64,000 nt of DNA. It comes from Ornithinibacillus contaminans (GTDB taxonomy: Bacteria; Bacillota; Bacilli; Bacillales; Amphibacillaceae). This document shows, one piece after another, positions 34,858 to 42,822 of the stretch. The notes under the pieces are model-generated. The model had not been told where the DNA came from, did no database searches, and saw nothing but the letters and a program-made list of their open reading frames with translations. The stretch is from contig NZ_LDPV02000050.1 of the NCBI RefSeq assembly GCF_001038425.2, forward strand, positions 248,001 to 312,000. The letters run 5' to 3'. How positions within the stretch are numbered: position 1 is the first letter of the stretch; every line of letters begins with the position of its first letter. The position numbers and the translations under genes are program-made.

Positions 34858-35364
34858 ATGCGGAAGAACTTATGGCTGAATTATGAATTGATTAGTGGGA
34901 AAGGAGTTTCTATCCCAGAGATTAAAACAATCTATCAATCGTTATTAAATGAAAAAGAAAGAATTAATGATGAGATAGTTGATTCCATTGAATGCAATGA
35001 CTACGTAAGGCTATCCCAACTACTAGCTAATAGAAGTAAAATCCAAACGGCTCTATTAGAAGTAGAGGCTTTACATGAAGATGAGTTAAAAAACTATGTT
35101 TCTACCAAAGAGCGAGTTTCTTATGTACTAACCAATGCTGCTGAATCACTTGAATCAAAAGGAGAGGATGTACTGTTAAACGTTATTAAGAGCTTAGAAA
35201 AAATGAATCAATCTACACATAGCTTGGTAACTAAGTCATTAGATTTCTCATCTAAAGCATTCAGTAAAGGTAATCAATTAAATCATAAAGCAGGAAAGTT
35301 TCTTGTGAAGAACACAGCAAAAGGATTATCCAAACTTTCAGATGCAATTAATAAAAAATCTTAA
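34858..35364 (+). CDS. Helical hypothetical protein of the mobile module
   Basis: A 168-residue, highly helical, charged protein with no membrane span. The first half (MRKNLWLNYELISGKGVSIPEIKTIYQSLLNEKERINDEIVDSIECNDYVRLSQLLANRSKIQTALLEVEAL) looks like a two-helix coiled coil. The second half is basic. TAGGAGGAA precedes the ATG. It is 22 bases ahead of the overlapping reading of the next gene, so the genes are probably one operon. Function unknown. Confidence 0.55.
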   Translation: MRKNLWLNYELISGKGVSIPEIKTIYQSLLNEKERINDEIVDSIECNDYVRLSQLLANRSKIQTALLEVEALHEDELKNYVSTKERVSYVLTNAAESLESKGEDVLLNVIKSLEKMNQSTHSLVTKSLDFSSKAFSKGNQLNHKAGKFLVKNTAKGLSKLSDAINKKS

Positions 35365-35389
35365 TCTATTGAAAGGGGGTGAGAACCAT

Positions 35390-36151
35390 ATGAAATTAGG
35401 CATGCAATCCCAAAAAGGCAATATTGTACCATTCTCTATTAATGAATCTAAAATAGTTTCACTACCTAATATTGTCATATCGACTATCGAATCAAAACGA
35501 CGTGTAGAGGAACTAAAAACGTTTGTTGAAGAGGTAATGGTGAAAGGTGTTGATTATGGTTTAGTGGATGGATTTTCAAAACCTACATTACTTAAACCAG
35601 GTGCCGAGAAGCTATGCGATGTATTTGGGTTCTCGAAAACAGCAGATGTCGTAAATCGCATTGAGCAATGGGAATCAGGTATATTTGCTTATGAAGTGAA
35701 GATGACACTTATACGCAAAGACAATGGACTCGTTGAAGCTGAAGGCCTAGGTTCATGCAATAGCAAGGAATCTTCTTTTCAGCATCAAGATCCTTACACA
35801 ATAGTCAACACCGTATTGAAGATGGCAAAAAAGAGAGCGTTGATTGATGCAGTTCTATCTGCAACACGTTCGAGTGGTATCTTCACTCAGGACATTGAAG
35901 ATTTTCCAGAAGAAAAAACAAAAGCTAGTAAAGGAGGTGGTGAACAAGCAACAAAGGCTCAATTGCAGAAGATTTTCCGTATCGTCAATGAAATGGACAT
36001 GCCGACAGATGTTGCAAAGGAATTGATGAAGATGACTTTTGGAGTTGAGCATAGTACACAGTTAACCAAGAAACAGGCATCAGACTTTATTCAAGAATTA
36101 CTGGTGCTTAAGGAGGTGAGAACTATGGATGAACAAAACTATATTGAGTGA
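35390..36151 (+). CDS. Hypothetical plasmid/ICE-type protein, possibly DNA-binding
   Basis: A 253-residue protein found, as I remember the type, on plasmids and integrative elements of Firmicutes. Notable segments are LLKPGAEKLCDVFGFSKTADV, IFAYEVKMTLIRKDNGLVEAEGLGSCNSKE and DPYTIVNTVLKMAKKRALIDAVLSATRSSGIFTQD. The last, with its basic helix and SG(I/F)FTQD ending, recalls phage recombination or ssDNA-annealing proteins, but I cannot confirm that. ATG 35390 follows AAAGGGGGTGAG. A terminator follows directly. Its place beside radC fits DNA processing for the element. Confidence 0.5.
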   Translation: MKLGMQSQKGNIVPFSINESKIVSLPNIVISTIESKRRVEELKTFVEEVMVKGVDYGLVDGFSKPTLLKPGAEKLCDVFGFSKTADVVNRIEQWESGIFAYEVKMTLIRKDNGLVEAEGLGSCNSKESSFQHQDPYTIVNTVLKMAKKRALIDAVLSATRSSGIFTQDIEDFPEEKTKASKGGGEQATKAQLQKIFRIVNEMDMPTDVAKELMKMTFGVEHSTQLTKKQASDFIQELLVLKEVRTMDEQNYIE

Positions 36152-36187
36152 AAGCACATGGATTGCTATTGCGGTCGATGTGCTTTT
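36151..36187 (+). terminator. Intrinsic terminator after the 35.4-kb gene
   Basis: AAAGCACAT (36151-36159) pairs with ATGTGCTTT (36178-36186), followed by a T run. The stem overlaps the stop codon. Confidence 0.75.
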
Positions 36188-36287
36188 TTAACGCACAAAA
36201 ATAGATGAGCTCATCCTGCAAATGAACTCATCTACACTAAATATTAATCAACAACAGTATATCGTAACAGAAGTTTTCACTCAATCA

Positions 36288-36316
36288 GGAGGGACGCATA
36301 TCGTCTCTCCTTTTTT
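36288..36316 (+). terminator. Second hairpin ahead of radC (terminator or attenuator)
   Basis: GGAGGGACG (36288-36296) pairs with CGTCTCTCC (36302-36310) with G-T pairs, then six T. It stands 34 bases upstream of the radC start with no gene ending here, so it could control radC transcription by readthrough. Confidence 0.6.
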
Positions 36317-36349
36317 AATTCAATCAAACTAATAACGGAGGAATTTATA

Positions 36350-36958
36350 ATGAACAATTCAATCGATAAAATCACTTTTAGAAATCTATTAGCAACAACA
36401 ACACGTGAAAAGGAAGATAGTTATGTAGTGAGTGAACTATTCACCCGCTACCCATCTATTCAGGAATTATTAGCTGTAACAGAGGAAGAGTTACTGCAAA
36501 TCAGGGGTATCGGAAATGTAAAGGCTAAGCAAATTATTGCTGCTTTACAACTTGCTCGCATGAACCCATGCCCAATTGAACAACGATTTACTATCCGTTC
36601 GCCACAAGATGCTTATGATTACCTTAAGGATATGCAATATTTGCAGCAAGAGCATTTTGTGGTTCTGGGCTTAAACACAAAGAACCAGATAGTTTTCCGT
36701 GAAACAGTATTTGTCGGTTCACTAAATGCTAGTATAGTACATCCACGTGAGGTGTTTAATCATTTAGTCCGCCGCAGCTGTGCGAGTGCAATTGTGGGGC
36801 ATAACCACCCCAGTGGAGACGTATCACCAAGTATGGAAGATATTAATGTAACAAAACGCTTAGGTGAGGCTGGGAAGATGATGGGAATTGAGATATTGGA
36901 TCATATCATTGTTGGTCACGAAAGATATATAAGTTTAAAAGAAAAGGGCTACCTCTAA
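36350..36958 (+). CDS. radC: RadC-like JAMM/MPN-domain protein
   Basis: A 202-residue protein of the RadC (UPF0758) family. An N-terminal helix-hairpin-helix (LLAVTEEELLQIRGIGNVKAKQIIAALQLAR) binds DNA. The C-terminal MPN/JAMM metalloprotease-like domain has E in VFRETVFVGSLNASIVHPREVF and the metal site VGHNHPSGDVSPSMEDINVTKRL. RadC paralogues are common accessory genes of mobile elements, and their role is unproven. The gene stands alone with a hairpin upstream and a terminator downstream. ACGGAGGAATTTATA precedes the ATG. Confidence 0.88.
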   Translation: MNNSIDKITFRNLLATTTREKEDSYVVSELFTRYPSIQELLAVTEEELLQIRGIGNVKAKQIIAALQLARMNPCPIEQRFTIRSPQDAYDYLKDMQYLQQEHFVVLGLNTKNQIVFRETVFVGSLNASIVHPREVFNHLVRRSCASAIVGHNHPSGDVSPSMEDINVTKRLGEAGKMMGIEILDHIIVGHERYISLKEKGYL

Positions 36959-36966
36959 AATAATAC

Positions 36967-36999
36967 AAGAAGAGACAGTGTGCTATACAGTCTCTTCTT
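36967..36999 (+). terminator. Terminator of radC
   Basis: AAGAAGAGAC (36967-36976) pairs perfectly with GTCTCTTCTT (36990-36999). It lies between radC and a convergent gene. Confidence 0.8.
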
Positions 37000-37019
37000 G
37001 TTTCATATTCATTATATTC

Positions 37020-37325
37020 CTATTCAATATCCACTAAGGTTAAATGTGGCTTTGGTTCTTTAACAATAATTTCAATGGGATCATACCCACCATTTGCAGC
37101 TACATGAATTGAATCAAGTAAGATACAGATAGCATCATGCTTAACATCCTCTGGTAAATACCCCTGTAGCATTTCTACATCCTCTATTTCTTCACCAGTA
37201 ACTTTCATCTTAGCTAAATAGATTAAATTACTTTCTTCTTTAGTTTTATCATTAGCTAATTTAACTAACTTCATTAGGTATATTCCTTTATATTCATTTA
37301 GTATGTCAATATAAAATGCATACAT
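37020..37325 (-). CDS. Hypothetical protein of the mobile module, about 101 residues
   Basis: An acidic soluble protein (MYAFYIDILNEYKGIYLMKLVKLANDKTKEESNLIYLAKMKVTGEEIEDVEMLQGYLPEDVKHDAICILLDSIHVAANGGYDPIEIIVKEPKPHLTLVDIE). ATG 37325 is 9 bases from GGAGG; the in-frame ATG at 37331 is too close to it. No family recognised. It lies between radC and the Rep_trans gene on the - strand. Confidence 0.5.
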   Translation of the reverse strand: MYAFYIDILNEYKGIYLMKLVKLANDKTKEESNLIYLAKMKVTGEEIEDVEMLQGYLPEDVKHDAICILLDSIHVAANGGYDPIEIIVKEPKPHLTLVDIE

Positions 37326-37501
37326 TTCCATACCCCTCCCATCTATAATATTGAATTGGTAGAAAATAGAATTACTTTATCTCTCTGGCTGTGATATCCC
37401 GGACAAATGCCGATTTTGTTCAAAAATCAACTTATAAGTAATGTTTTACTTATAAATGACTATATATAAACCTACTATTATTTAGATTTGTAACAGGTCC
37501 C

Positions 37502-38392
37502 CTAATTTTTTAACCATTTATTTAATTTATTTCTATATATCCAATCTAGATAAAGTAAGGAGCCTTCCTTCTGTAGAGCGTTAATAATACTTTTCTTTTG
37601 ATTACTAGTTAGCTGTTTTAAAGTACGAATTACTGTAGCTACTCCTTCCTTAGATAGCTCACAATTAAACTTATGCAGCTTTTTCGATAATACAGAACTA
37701 CTTAAATCTACTATCAATAAACTCTCAAATGGGTTATACAACCGTAAATGACTTATGAACTGAACGAATGGAATTTTTCCATGACCCTTATATCTTTCGC
37801 GAACCTCTATTCTTGTCCAATCATTACTGGTTTGTCCCCGTTCTCTCCCCTTATCATAAATAACTCGTTGAGTATTGCTGAATCTAGAACCTATATAAAG
37901 AGTCTGACCTTCATATCTTTCATCGTTATACTTTCTTATCCCACTGCCCCAAATGCGCTTCATTACTTCTAATGGAGGATATCCGTATAAATCAATTTTA
38001 TACTCTACTCTTGAGACATAGACATTTTGATACGAATCAAATAAAAATAGGACCCACGACTTTACTTGGTCAAATGTTAACCCAGCGTTGGAGGGATTTA
38101 ATATTACCTTTATCTTTGGAATTCTACTGAATATCGGCTCAACTAGAATAGTTACACAACCTAGTTTATAGCATTTTTGATAGTAAGAACCTTTTCCGCA
38201 ATACCTGTGACGTATACCTAGCTTATTTAACATCAAGAAAAACTTACCGCTTAAAGACACATCTGAAAGGATTGTTACCTTATCAAGTACACTTTCCATT
38301 AGTATTGTCTTTTGCTCAAATAACGACTGATGCTGTTTTAGTAGATTAGGATGTTGTCGTATCTCTTTTGACCAATGTGGCGAAATCCTCAT
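37502..38392 (-). CDS. Rep_trans-family replication initiator / MobT-like relaxase
   Basis: A 296-residue protein with the rolling-circle initiator pattern of PF02486. Visible blocks are YVSRVEYKIDLYGYPP, GQTLYIGSRFSNTQRVIYDKGRERGQTSNDWTRIEVRERYKGHGKIPF (the YIGSR...IYDK...W-TRIE-R core). Related proteins start replication of RCR plasmids or serve as relaxases of Tn916-type ICEs and mobilisable elements. The ribosome site GGAAGGAG fits a short overlapping frame (MFYEDFATLVKRDTTTS) better than this ATG, so translation may be leader-controlled. It suggests that the element replicates or is mobilised after excision. Confidence 0.72.
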   Translation of the reverse strand: MRISPHWSKEIRQHPNLLKQHQSLFEQKTILMESVLDKVTILSDVSLSGKFFLMLNKLGIRHRYCGKGSYYQKCYKLGCVTILVEPIFSRIPKIKVILNPSNAGLTFDQVKSWVLFLFDSYQNVYVSRVEYKIDLYGYPPLEVMKRIWGSGIRKYNDERYEGQTLYIGSRFSNTQRVIYDKGRERGQTSNDWTRIEVRERYKGHGKIPFVQFISHLRLYNPFESLLIVDLSSSVLSKKLHKFNCELSKEGVATVIRTLKQLTSNQKKSIINALQKEGSLLYLDWIYRNKLNKWLKN

Positions 38393-38427
38393 AAAACATG
38401 ATTACTCCTTCCAAGGTATATACCCTA

Positions 38428-38460
38428 GGAGCACATAGATTTATTTTGAGACTATGCTCC
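38428..38460. other. Hairpin upstream of the Rep_trans gene (candidate nick site / origin)
   Basis: GGAGCACATAG (38428-38438) pairs with CTATGCTCC (38452-38460), with a 2-base bulge and further CCT/AGG pairs outside. It lies 36 bases upstream of the rep start. Rolling-circle initiators often nick hairpins near their own gene, but no nick consensus was identified. Confidence 0.35.
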
Positions 38461-38612
38461 CCAGGAGACACGACTTGTAAAGGGGAGTGACTTATACTTT
38501 CTTTCACCAGTCCTACTAAAACTGCATTTTAACTCTTATAGTTATAGGCAGGATAAATAAGTAAGTATTCCAAAGCAATCTTTTAACAGTGAGATAGAGA
38601 CTCTGACAATTA

Positions 38613-38756
38613 CTAGTTTTCTTCTTTTTGCTGACTTGAAACTGATTTATTCACAATCATTGCAATCTGTTTCATAAATTGTTCTTGTTCTTTTTTATTA
38701 TCTCCTCTTAGAAACTCATTTTTTATTTCCTTCCAATTTACTTTTGAATAATACAT
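38613..38756 (-). CDS. Small hypothetical protein divergent from the Xre regulator
   Basis: A 47-residue charged protein (MYYSKVNWKEIKNEFLRGDNKKEQEQFMKQIAMIVNKSVSSQQKEEN). GAGGTGGG at good spacing precedes the ATG. It is divergent from the Xre/recombinase operon and shares its regulatory region, so the Xre protein may control it. Possible excisionase or accessory factor, though nothing in the sequence proves it. Confidence 0.55.
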   Translation of the reverse strand: MYYSKVNWKEIKNEFLRGDNKKEQEQFMKQIAMIVNKSVSSQQKEEN

Positions 38757-38791
38757 ATTAACCCACCTCTTCAACAATTATATTTTCATAA

Positions 38792-38831
38792 AACAAATAT
38801 ATTTGTTAAAATGATAACATCATGCTATAAT
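38792..38831 (+). promoter_or_regulatory. Promoter and palindromic operator of the Xre-recombinase operon
   Basis: TTGTTA (38803-38808), 17 bases, TATAAT (38826-38831). AACAAATATATTTGTT (38792-38807) is a perfect 16-base palindrome covering the -35, which is a natural target for autorepression by the Xre protein encoded just downstream. Confidence 0.7.
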
Positions 38832-38873
38832 CTATGTAAAGAATTAAATTTTATTTTTTGGAGGAACTGTACT

Positions 38874-39575
38874 ATGAATAGTTACCATTTAAATGAAAAA
38901 GATTATGAATTACTTAAATCAATGACCCTCGGGAAAAAGGTTAGATACTTTCGAAATCTAATGTCAAATCTACACCCAAAATCTAGATATTCAACAGCAG
39001 AGCTTGCAAAGAGAATAGGGGTAACACCCCAATCCCTAACTTCTATCGAAAGAGAGGAAACTAAACGCCCTTCTTTCGATGTAATCCAAAAATTAAGTAA
39101 AGAGCTTAATGTACCAATTGATGTTTTCACTGATGATTTTTATTTAGAACGTGATAGATCAGATATCACTCTACATCAGAATAACAGCACATATTCAGTT
39201 CAGGTTAAGTTCCCATCAACTAATGATTCAGATAACTTCCAGATTGGTTACCTTTTGTATCAGCATCTTGAAGGTGATGAGGTAAGAATTATACTACATG
39301 AAAAGCCTAACGGGACTTTCGAAAATTCACAATTGATTAATGTGTTAGCTCAGCAATTATCTACTATTGAGTTAAATAACATCTTATTAAACAAAGAGGA
39401 TGGTCTTACGTACTCAACCAATACTAAGAGCCCTTATAGCAGGGCCTTAGAGGTGTATCATGATTTATACCAAAAAGAAAAGCACCCAATCGGTTCATAT
39501 TCTACTTGGCAAGAACTATTAGCAAATTACAATGAGCATGCAAAATATCACACAAAAAGGAAGGTGAAAGAATAA
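38874..39575 (+). CDS. Xre-family regulator controlling the recombinase operon
   Basis: A 233-residue protein with an N-terminal lambda-repressor-like helix-turn-helix at about 38-90 (STAELAKRIGVTPQSLTSIEREETKRPSFDVIQKLSKELNVPIDVF). The C-terminal 140 residues are unassigned and could sense a signal. ATG 38874 has GGAGG nine bases upstream. It ends one base before the recombinase start (TAA-ATG), so the two are strictly co-transcribed. A perfect palindrome over its promoter suggests autorepression and hence control of excision/integration. Confidence 0.82.
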   Translation: MNSYHLNEKDYELLKSMTLGKKVRYFRNLMSNLHPKSRYSTAELAKRIGVTPQSLTSIEREETKRPSFDVIQKLSKELNVPIDVFTDDFYLERDRSDITLHQNNSTYSVQVKFPSTNDSDNFQIGYLLYQHLEGDEVRIILHEKPNGTFENSQLINVLAQQLSTIELNNILLNKEDGLTYSTNTKSPYSRALEVYHDLYQKEKHPIGSYSTWQELLANYNEHAKYHTKRKVKE

Positions 39576-41261
39576 ATGGAGTACATTAAAAAAGCTGTCA
39601 TTTACGCACGAGTCAGCACAGAAGAACAAGCAACTGAAGGCTTTAGTATTAAAGCCCAGGTATCAGAACTTTACCGACAAGCTGAGTTATTAAAGATGGA
39701 AGTAGTTCATGAATACATAGATGAGGGGGTAAGTGGCAAAAGCATCTCAGGTCGCCCTGAAATGAAGCGACTACTTACTGATGCCCGACAGAAGAAATTT
39801 GATATCGTCCTTGTCTATAAACTAGACCGTGTTTCTAGAAAGCTAAAAGATGCATTGGAAATTAGTGATGAACTTGAACGCAACAATGTCCAATTAATGA
39901 GCATACAAGAAAACTTTGATACAACAACCCCTATGGGTAAAATGGTGTTTCAAATGATAAGCTCATTTGCAGAATTAGAACGAAATACCATTGTTGGACG
40001 TGTAAAGATGGGTATGACCGAAAGAGCAAAGCAGGGAAAATTCAACGGGGGTCTTTGTCTAGGATACGATAGCGTTAATAAGCATCTTGTGATAAATGAA
40101 GATGAAGCACTTATAGTGAAGGAAATATTTAATTTAGCTGAGCAAGGGTATGGATTAAAAGCCATTGCAAGACGAATTAATGACATGGGTTATAAGACAA
40201 AGCGTGGAAGGCTATTCTCCACAAATGGTATTAAACAGATTTTGGACAATCCTATGTATATTGGAAAAATACGCTTTAACCAGGTAGTAGACTGGAATGA
40301 GAAACGTCGCAGTGGGAAAAACGCCAATTATATTCTTGCAGATGGTGAACATGAGCCAATCATTACTCAAGAACAATGGAGTAAAGTACAACATATACGT
40401 CAAAAACGGTCTGTAAAACCCTCTCGTTCATCAGAGCCTTATATCCTTAGTGGACTTTTAAAATGCCCTGCTTGTGGTCATGGAATGGTTCCTAGCCGTT
40501 CCAAAGGAAGCTCAGGACAAACATACCGCTACTATACTTGTGGGGAATATCATAATAAAGGTAAGCAAGCATGTCGTCCAAATTCCATTCGAGCAGATAA
40601 AGCTGAGCAACAAATATTTGAGGAACTTACTAGAATTGTCTCTCAACCAACTGTTTTAAGAGAAATCATAGAAGAAACGAACAAACAAAGAGTTCATTCA
40701 ACCGAGCCAATTCAAGAGGAAATAAAGTTGGTACAAAATAAGATAAACAAATTAACCAATCATATAGACAAGCTCATGAACGCTTTATTAGATGGGGACA
40801 TTCCACAGGAAATTGTTAAACCAAAGTTAGTGTCTACTCAGGAACAAAAGCATCAACTAGAAAAACGGCTGGAAGCATTAGGCACTGAGCTTGCAGAATC
40901 CAATATAACACCTATTGATTATGATTCAGTGAAACAACTATTAGGGGACTTTAAACAACTACTTACTCAGGTTGCACCAGAGGAACAAAAATTACTACTC
41001 CGCTCCATCATTAAGGATATACAAGTTTCATTAGATGCACCTCGTGGATTAGGACGTCATATTACGAAAATTAACCTATTCTTTGATTTTACAATTGATG
41101 CAATGCATGATAGCTACGAGCTTCTTGAAAAGATTTATCCAGACCTTGAACAGCAGTTAGATACCTGGTCAACGAGCGCAATTTCATACGGTAAATATAA
41201 AAGGGACATGCTTGAGTCCCTTAATAGTTTACCCTTATTTATGGTACGGTTCTCCCCTTAA
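39576..41261 (+). CDS. Large serine recombinase targeting the 3' end of rlmH
   Basis: A 561-residue site-specific recombinase similar in layout to Ccr proteins and phage integrases. N-terminal resolvase domain: YARVSTEEQ with the catalytic Ser14, KLDRVSR and [22 protein letters not shown]. Then a recombinase domain ([36 protein letters not shown]), a zinc-ribbon ([13 protein letters not shown]...[18 protein letters not shown]) and a coiled-coil arm (about 400-450). The last nine codons (LFMVRFSP-stop) lie inside the final codons of rlmH on the other strand, so the recombination junction supplies its C-terminus. It is expressed with the Xre regulator and is the likely mover of the island. Confidence 0.9.
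   Translation: MEYIKKAVIYARVSTEEQATEGFSIKAQVSELYRQAELLKMEVVHEYIDEGVSGKSISGRPEMKRLLTDARQKKFDIVLVYKLDRVSRKLKDALEISDELERNNVQLMSIQENFDTTTPMGKMVFQMISSFAELERNTIVGRVKMGMTERAKQGKFNGGLCLGYDSVNKHLVINEDEALIVKEIFNLAEQGYGLKAIARRINDMGYKTKRGRLFSTNGIKQILDNPMYIGKIRFNQVVDWNEKRRSGKNANYILADGEHEPIITQEQWSKVQHIRQKRSVKPSRSSEPYILSGLLKCPACGHGMVPSRSKGSSGQTYRYYTCGEYHNKGKQACRPNSIRADKAEQQIFEELTRIVSQPTVLREIIEETNKQRVHSTEPIQEEIKLVQNKINKLTNHIDKLMNALLDGDIPQEIVKPKLVSTQEQKHQLEKRLEALGTELAESNITPIDYDSVKQLLGDFKQLLTQVAPEEQKLLLRSIIKDIQVSLDAPRGLGRHITKINLFFDFTIDAMHDSYELLEKIYPDLEQQLDTWSTSAISYGKYKRDMLESLNSLPLFMVRFSP
41225..41249 (-). repeat. rlmH 3'-end attachment junction, inverted relative of the 25-bp repeats
   Basis: Read on the - strand, this starts CCGTACCATAAATAAGGG and includes the rlmH codons for PYHK and stop. 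It matches the 14098/18718 repeats at 17 of 25 positions: CCGTACC, then a 7-base mismatch block, then AGGGTAAA and a final TA. Serine recombinases of the SCC type use this end of rlmH as target. The exact crossover is not visible. Confidence 0.6.
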
Positions 41262-41714
41262 AATCCGAAACCCCCGATAAACCTGCTCAAGCAGTATCAA
41301 CCGCATCACCTGATGTGGAAACGTCATCTTCGAAAAGGACAGCGCAAAGTCACTCCGCTTCTGCACCGCCCTACTAATCCCAAGCGATCCACCAATCACA
41401 AACGCAACCTTACTCTTCCCATACGTGGCAAGCTCGTCCATTTTCGCTGATAGCTGCTCAGACGTCAGCATTTTCCCATTGATCTCTAACGTAATCACAT
41501 ATGTATCGGGACTAATATGGGAGAGGATTCGTTCGCCTTCCTTCCGCTTCACCTCGGTCATTTCTGCTTCGCTCATGTTTTCTGGGGCTTTTTCATCAGG
41601 CACTTCGATGATGTCTACTTTGGCATAGGCCGTTAGTCGCTTTAAGTATTCATCTATTCCTTGCTTGAGGTATTTTTCCTTCAATTTACCTACCGATACG
41701 ATGGATATTCTCAT
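41235..41714 (-). CDS. rlmH: 23S rRNA (pseudouridine1915-N3)-methyltransferase
   Basis: A SPOUT-class methyltransferase of 159 residues that methylates pseudouridine 1915 in helix 69 of 23S rRNA. It starts [27 protein letters not shown] and has the SAM-binding knot [15 protein letters not shown] and [32 protein letters not shown]. Length and C-terminus are normal, so insertion next to its 3' end has not damaged it. In staphylococci the same gene (orfX) is the SCCmec target. The start at 41714 follows AGAGGACGG; longer readings are not supported. Confidence 0.97.
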   Translation of the reverse strand: MRISIVSVGKLKEKYLKQGIDEYLKRLTAYAKVDIIEVPDEKAPENMSEAEMTEVKRKEGERILSHISPDTYVITLEINGKMLTSEQLSAKMDELATYGKSKVAFVIGGSLGISRAVQKRSDFALSFSKMTFPHQVMRLILLEQVYRGFRILRGEPYHK

Positions 41715-41904
41715 GATTTTACCGTCCTCTTTGCTGTTATCTAGTATTAGTGTATCAAACCACAGAAATTTTAACAGCACTTGATTTTTTCACTTTTTTG
41801 CTCTTTATTTTGGTAATTACAGGAGAAATCGCCACATTTTAAGGTTTCTGTCAGATTTTTTTCGAAAATTACCTACTTATTTCCTATAAAACTATTATTC
41901 TTTA

Positions 41905-41932
41905 TTGACATTCCTCGACATAGATTTACAAT
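41905..41932 (+). promoter_or_regulatory. Promoter of the envelope/bactofilin gene cluster
   Basis: A perfect -35 TTGACA (41905-41910), a 16-base spacer and TACAAT (41927-41932), about 100 bases ahead of the coiled-coil protein gene at 42031. Confidence 0.7.
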
Positions 41933-42030
41933 AAATAGTAGGGAAGTCTAATGAATCGATTTAATTTTACAATGAAAATAACGATAACAGATATAGATAG
42001 TCGAACTATAGATTAAGAGAGGGCGATTGG

Positions 42031-42774
42031 ATGACGAAGGAAGCAGAGAAAAAAGGACTAGGTTGGTTTAAGGGAAACCGAGCTGCTGATGAGACAGAGG
42101 GCTGGGAAAATTTAATCATGGAGAAGGAAACGGCGGCAGAAGAAGCAGAAATTCCTGTACCGGTGCAAGCAACCGAGAAGGAAGAAGCTGCAGCAAGTAA
42201 CGTTTTCTCCAAAGAGAACCAAGATAAGATCTCCCTTGATTTGGTCGTTGCTGTGGAAAACATGTTAAAAGATCGCCAATTAGTTCGCTATAAAAATAGT
42301 GATCTGGATAAGCGTCTACAAGAAGCACACGAGACGATCAATCGCTATAAGCATGATTTAGAACAACGTGATCACCTCATCCAGGAGAAGAATAAAGAAA
42401 TTAATAACCTGGAAGGTAGCTTAACCAATAAGCAAATGAACTATGATCAATTGCTTGAGGATTATAAGGATTACCAACAGAAATCCAATACCGAATATGA
42501 GAATCTATCGAATCAGCTAGAGACATCACAGGATAAATACGCGAAGTTAAATGAAGAGTTCACGAATTACAAGTATGAAAACATGCTGAAGATTACGGAA
42601 CTTGAAGAGAAGATTCGCAGTATGGAAATTGCCAATAAGAAATATGTGGCGCAATACAACCAGATTCTCGATGAGAAGCGTGAGTTAATGCAGACGATCA
42701 ATGACTTTACCGAGCGTATGTCGTTCTCCTTCGCACCGAAATCGAACACAGCTAGTTCTTCTGAGCAAGAATAG
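42031..42774 (+). CDS. Coiled-coil protein of the envelope cluster, unknown function
   Basis: A 247-residue cytoplasmic protein with an acidic, low-complexity N-terminus (EKETAAEEAEIPVPVQATEKEEAAAS) and a long coiled coil from about 100 to 225 (LDKRLQEAHETINRYKHDLEQRDHLIQEKNKEINNLEGSLTNKQ...). There is no membrane segment. AGAGAGGGCGATTGG precedes the ATG. It is first of four same-strand genes that end with a bactofilin, so a scaffold role in cell-envelope assembly is plausible but inferred. Confidence 0.65.
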   Translation: MTKEAEKKGLGWFKGNRAADETEGWENLIMEKETAAEEAEIPVPVQATEKEEAAASNVFSKENQDKISLDLVVAVENMLKDRQLVRYKNSDLDKRLQEAHETINRYKHDLEQRDHLIQEKNKEINNLEGSLTNKQMNYDQLLEDYKDYQQKSNTEYENLSNQLETSQDKYAKLNEEFTNYKYENMLKITELEEKIRSMEIANKKYVAQYNQILDEKRELMQTINDFTERMSFSFAPKSNTASSSEQE

Positions 42775-42822
42775 CTATCCTACTAGAATCATAGACTTCA
42801 TAGAGAAAGGAGGCGTAAACAG

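Noticed and set aside
36288-36316. Riboswitch ahead of radC
   Set aside because: Only a single terminator hairpin is visible. No known aptamer pattern was recognised.
39576-41261. True SCCmec element
   Set aside because: No mecA/mecR genes and no paired ccrA/ccrB or cch gene. The similarity is in target and recombinase class only.
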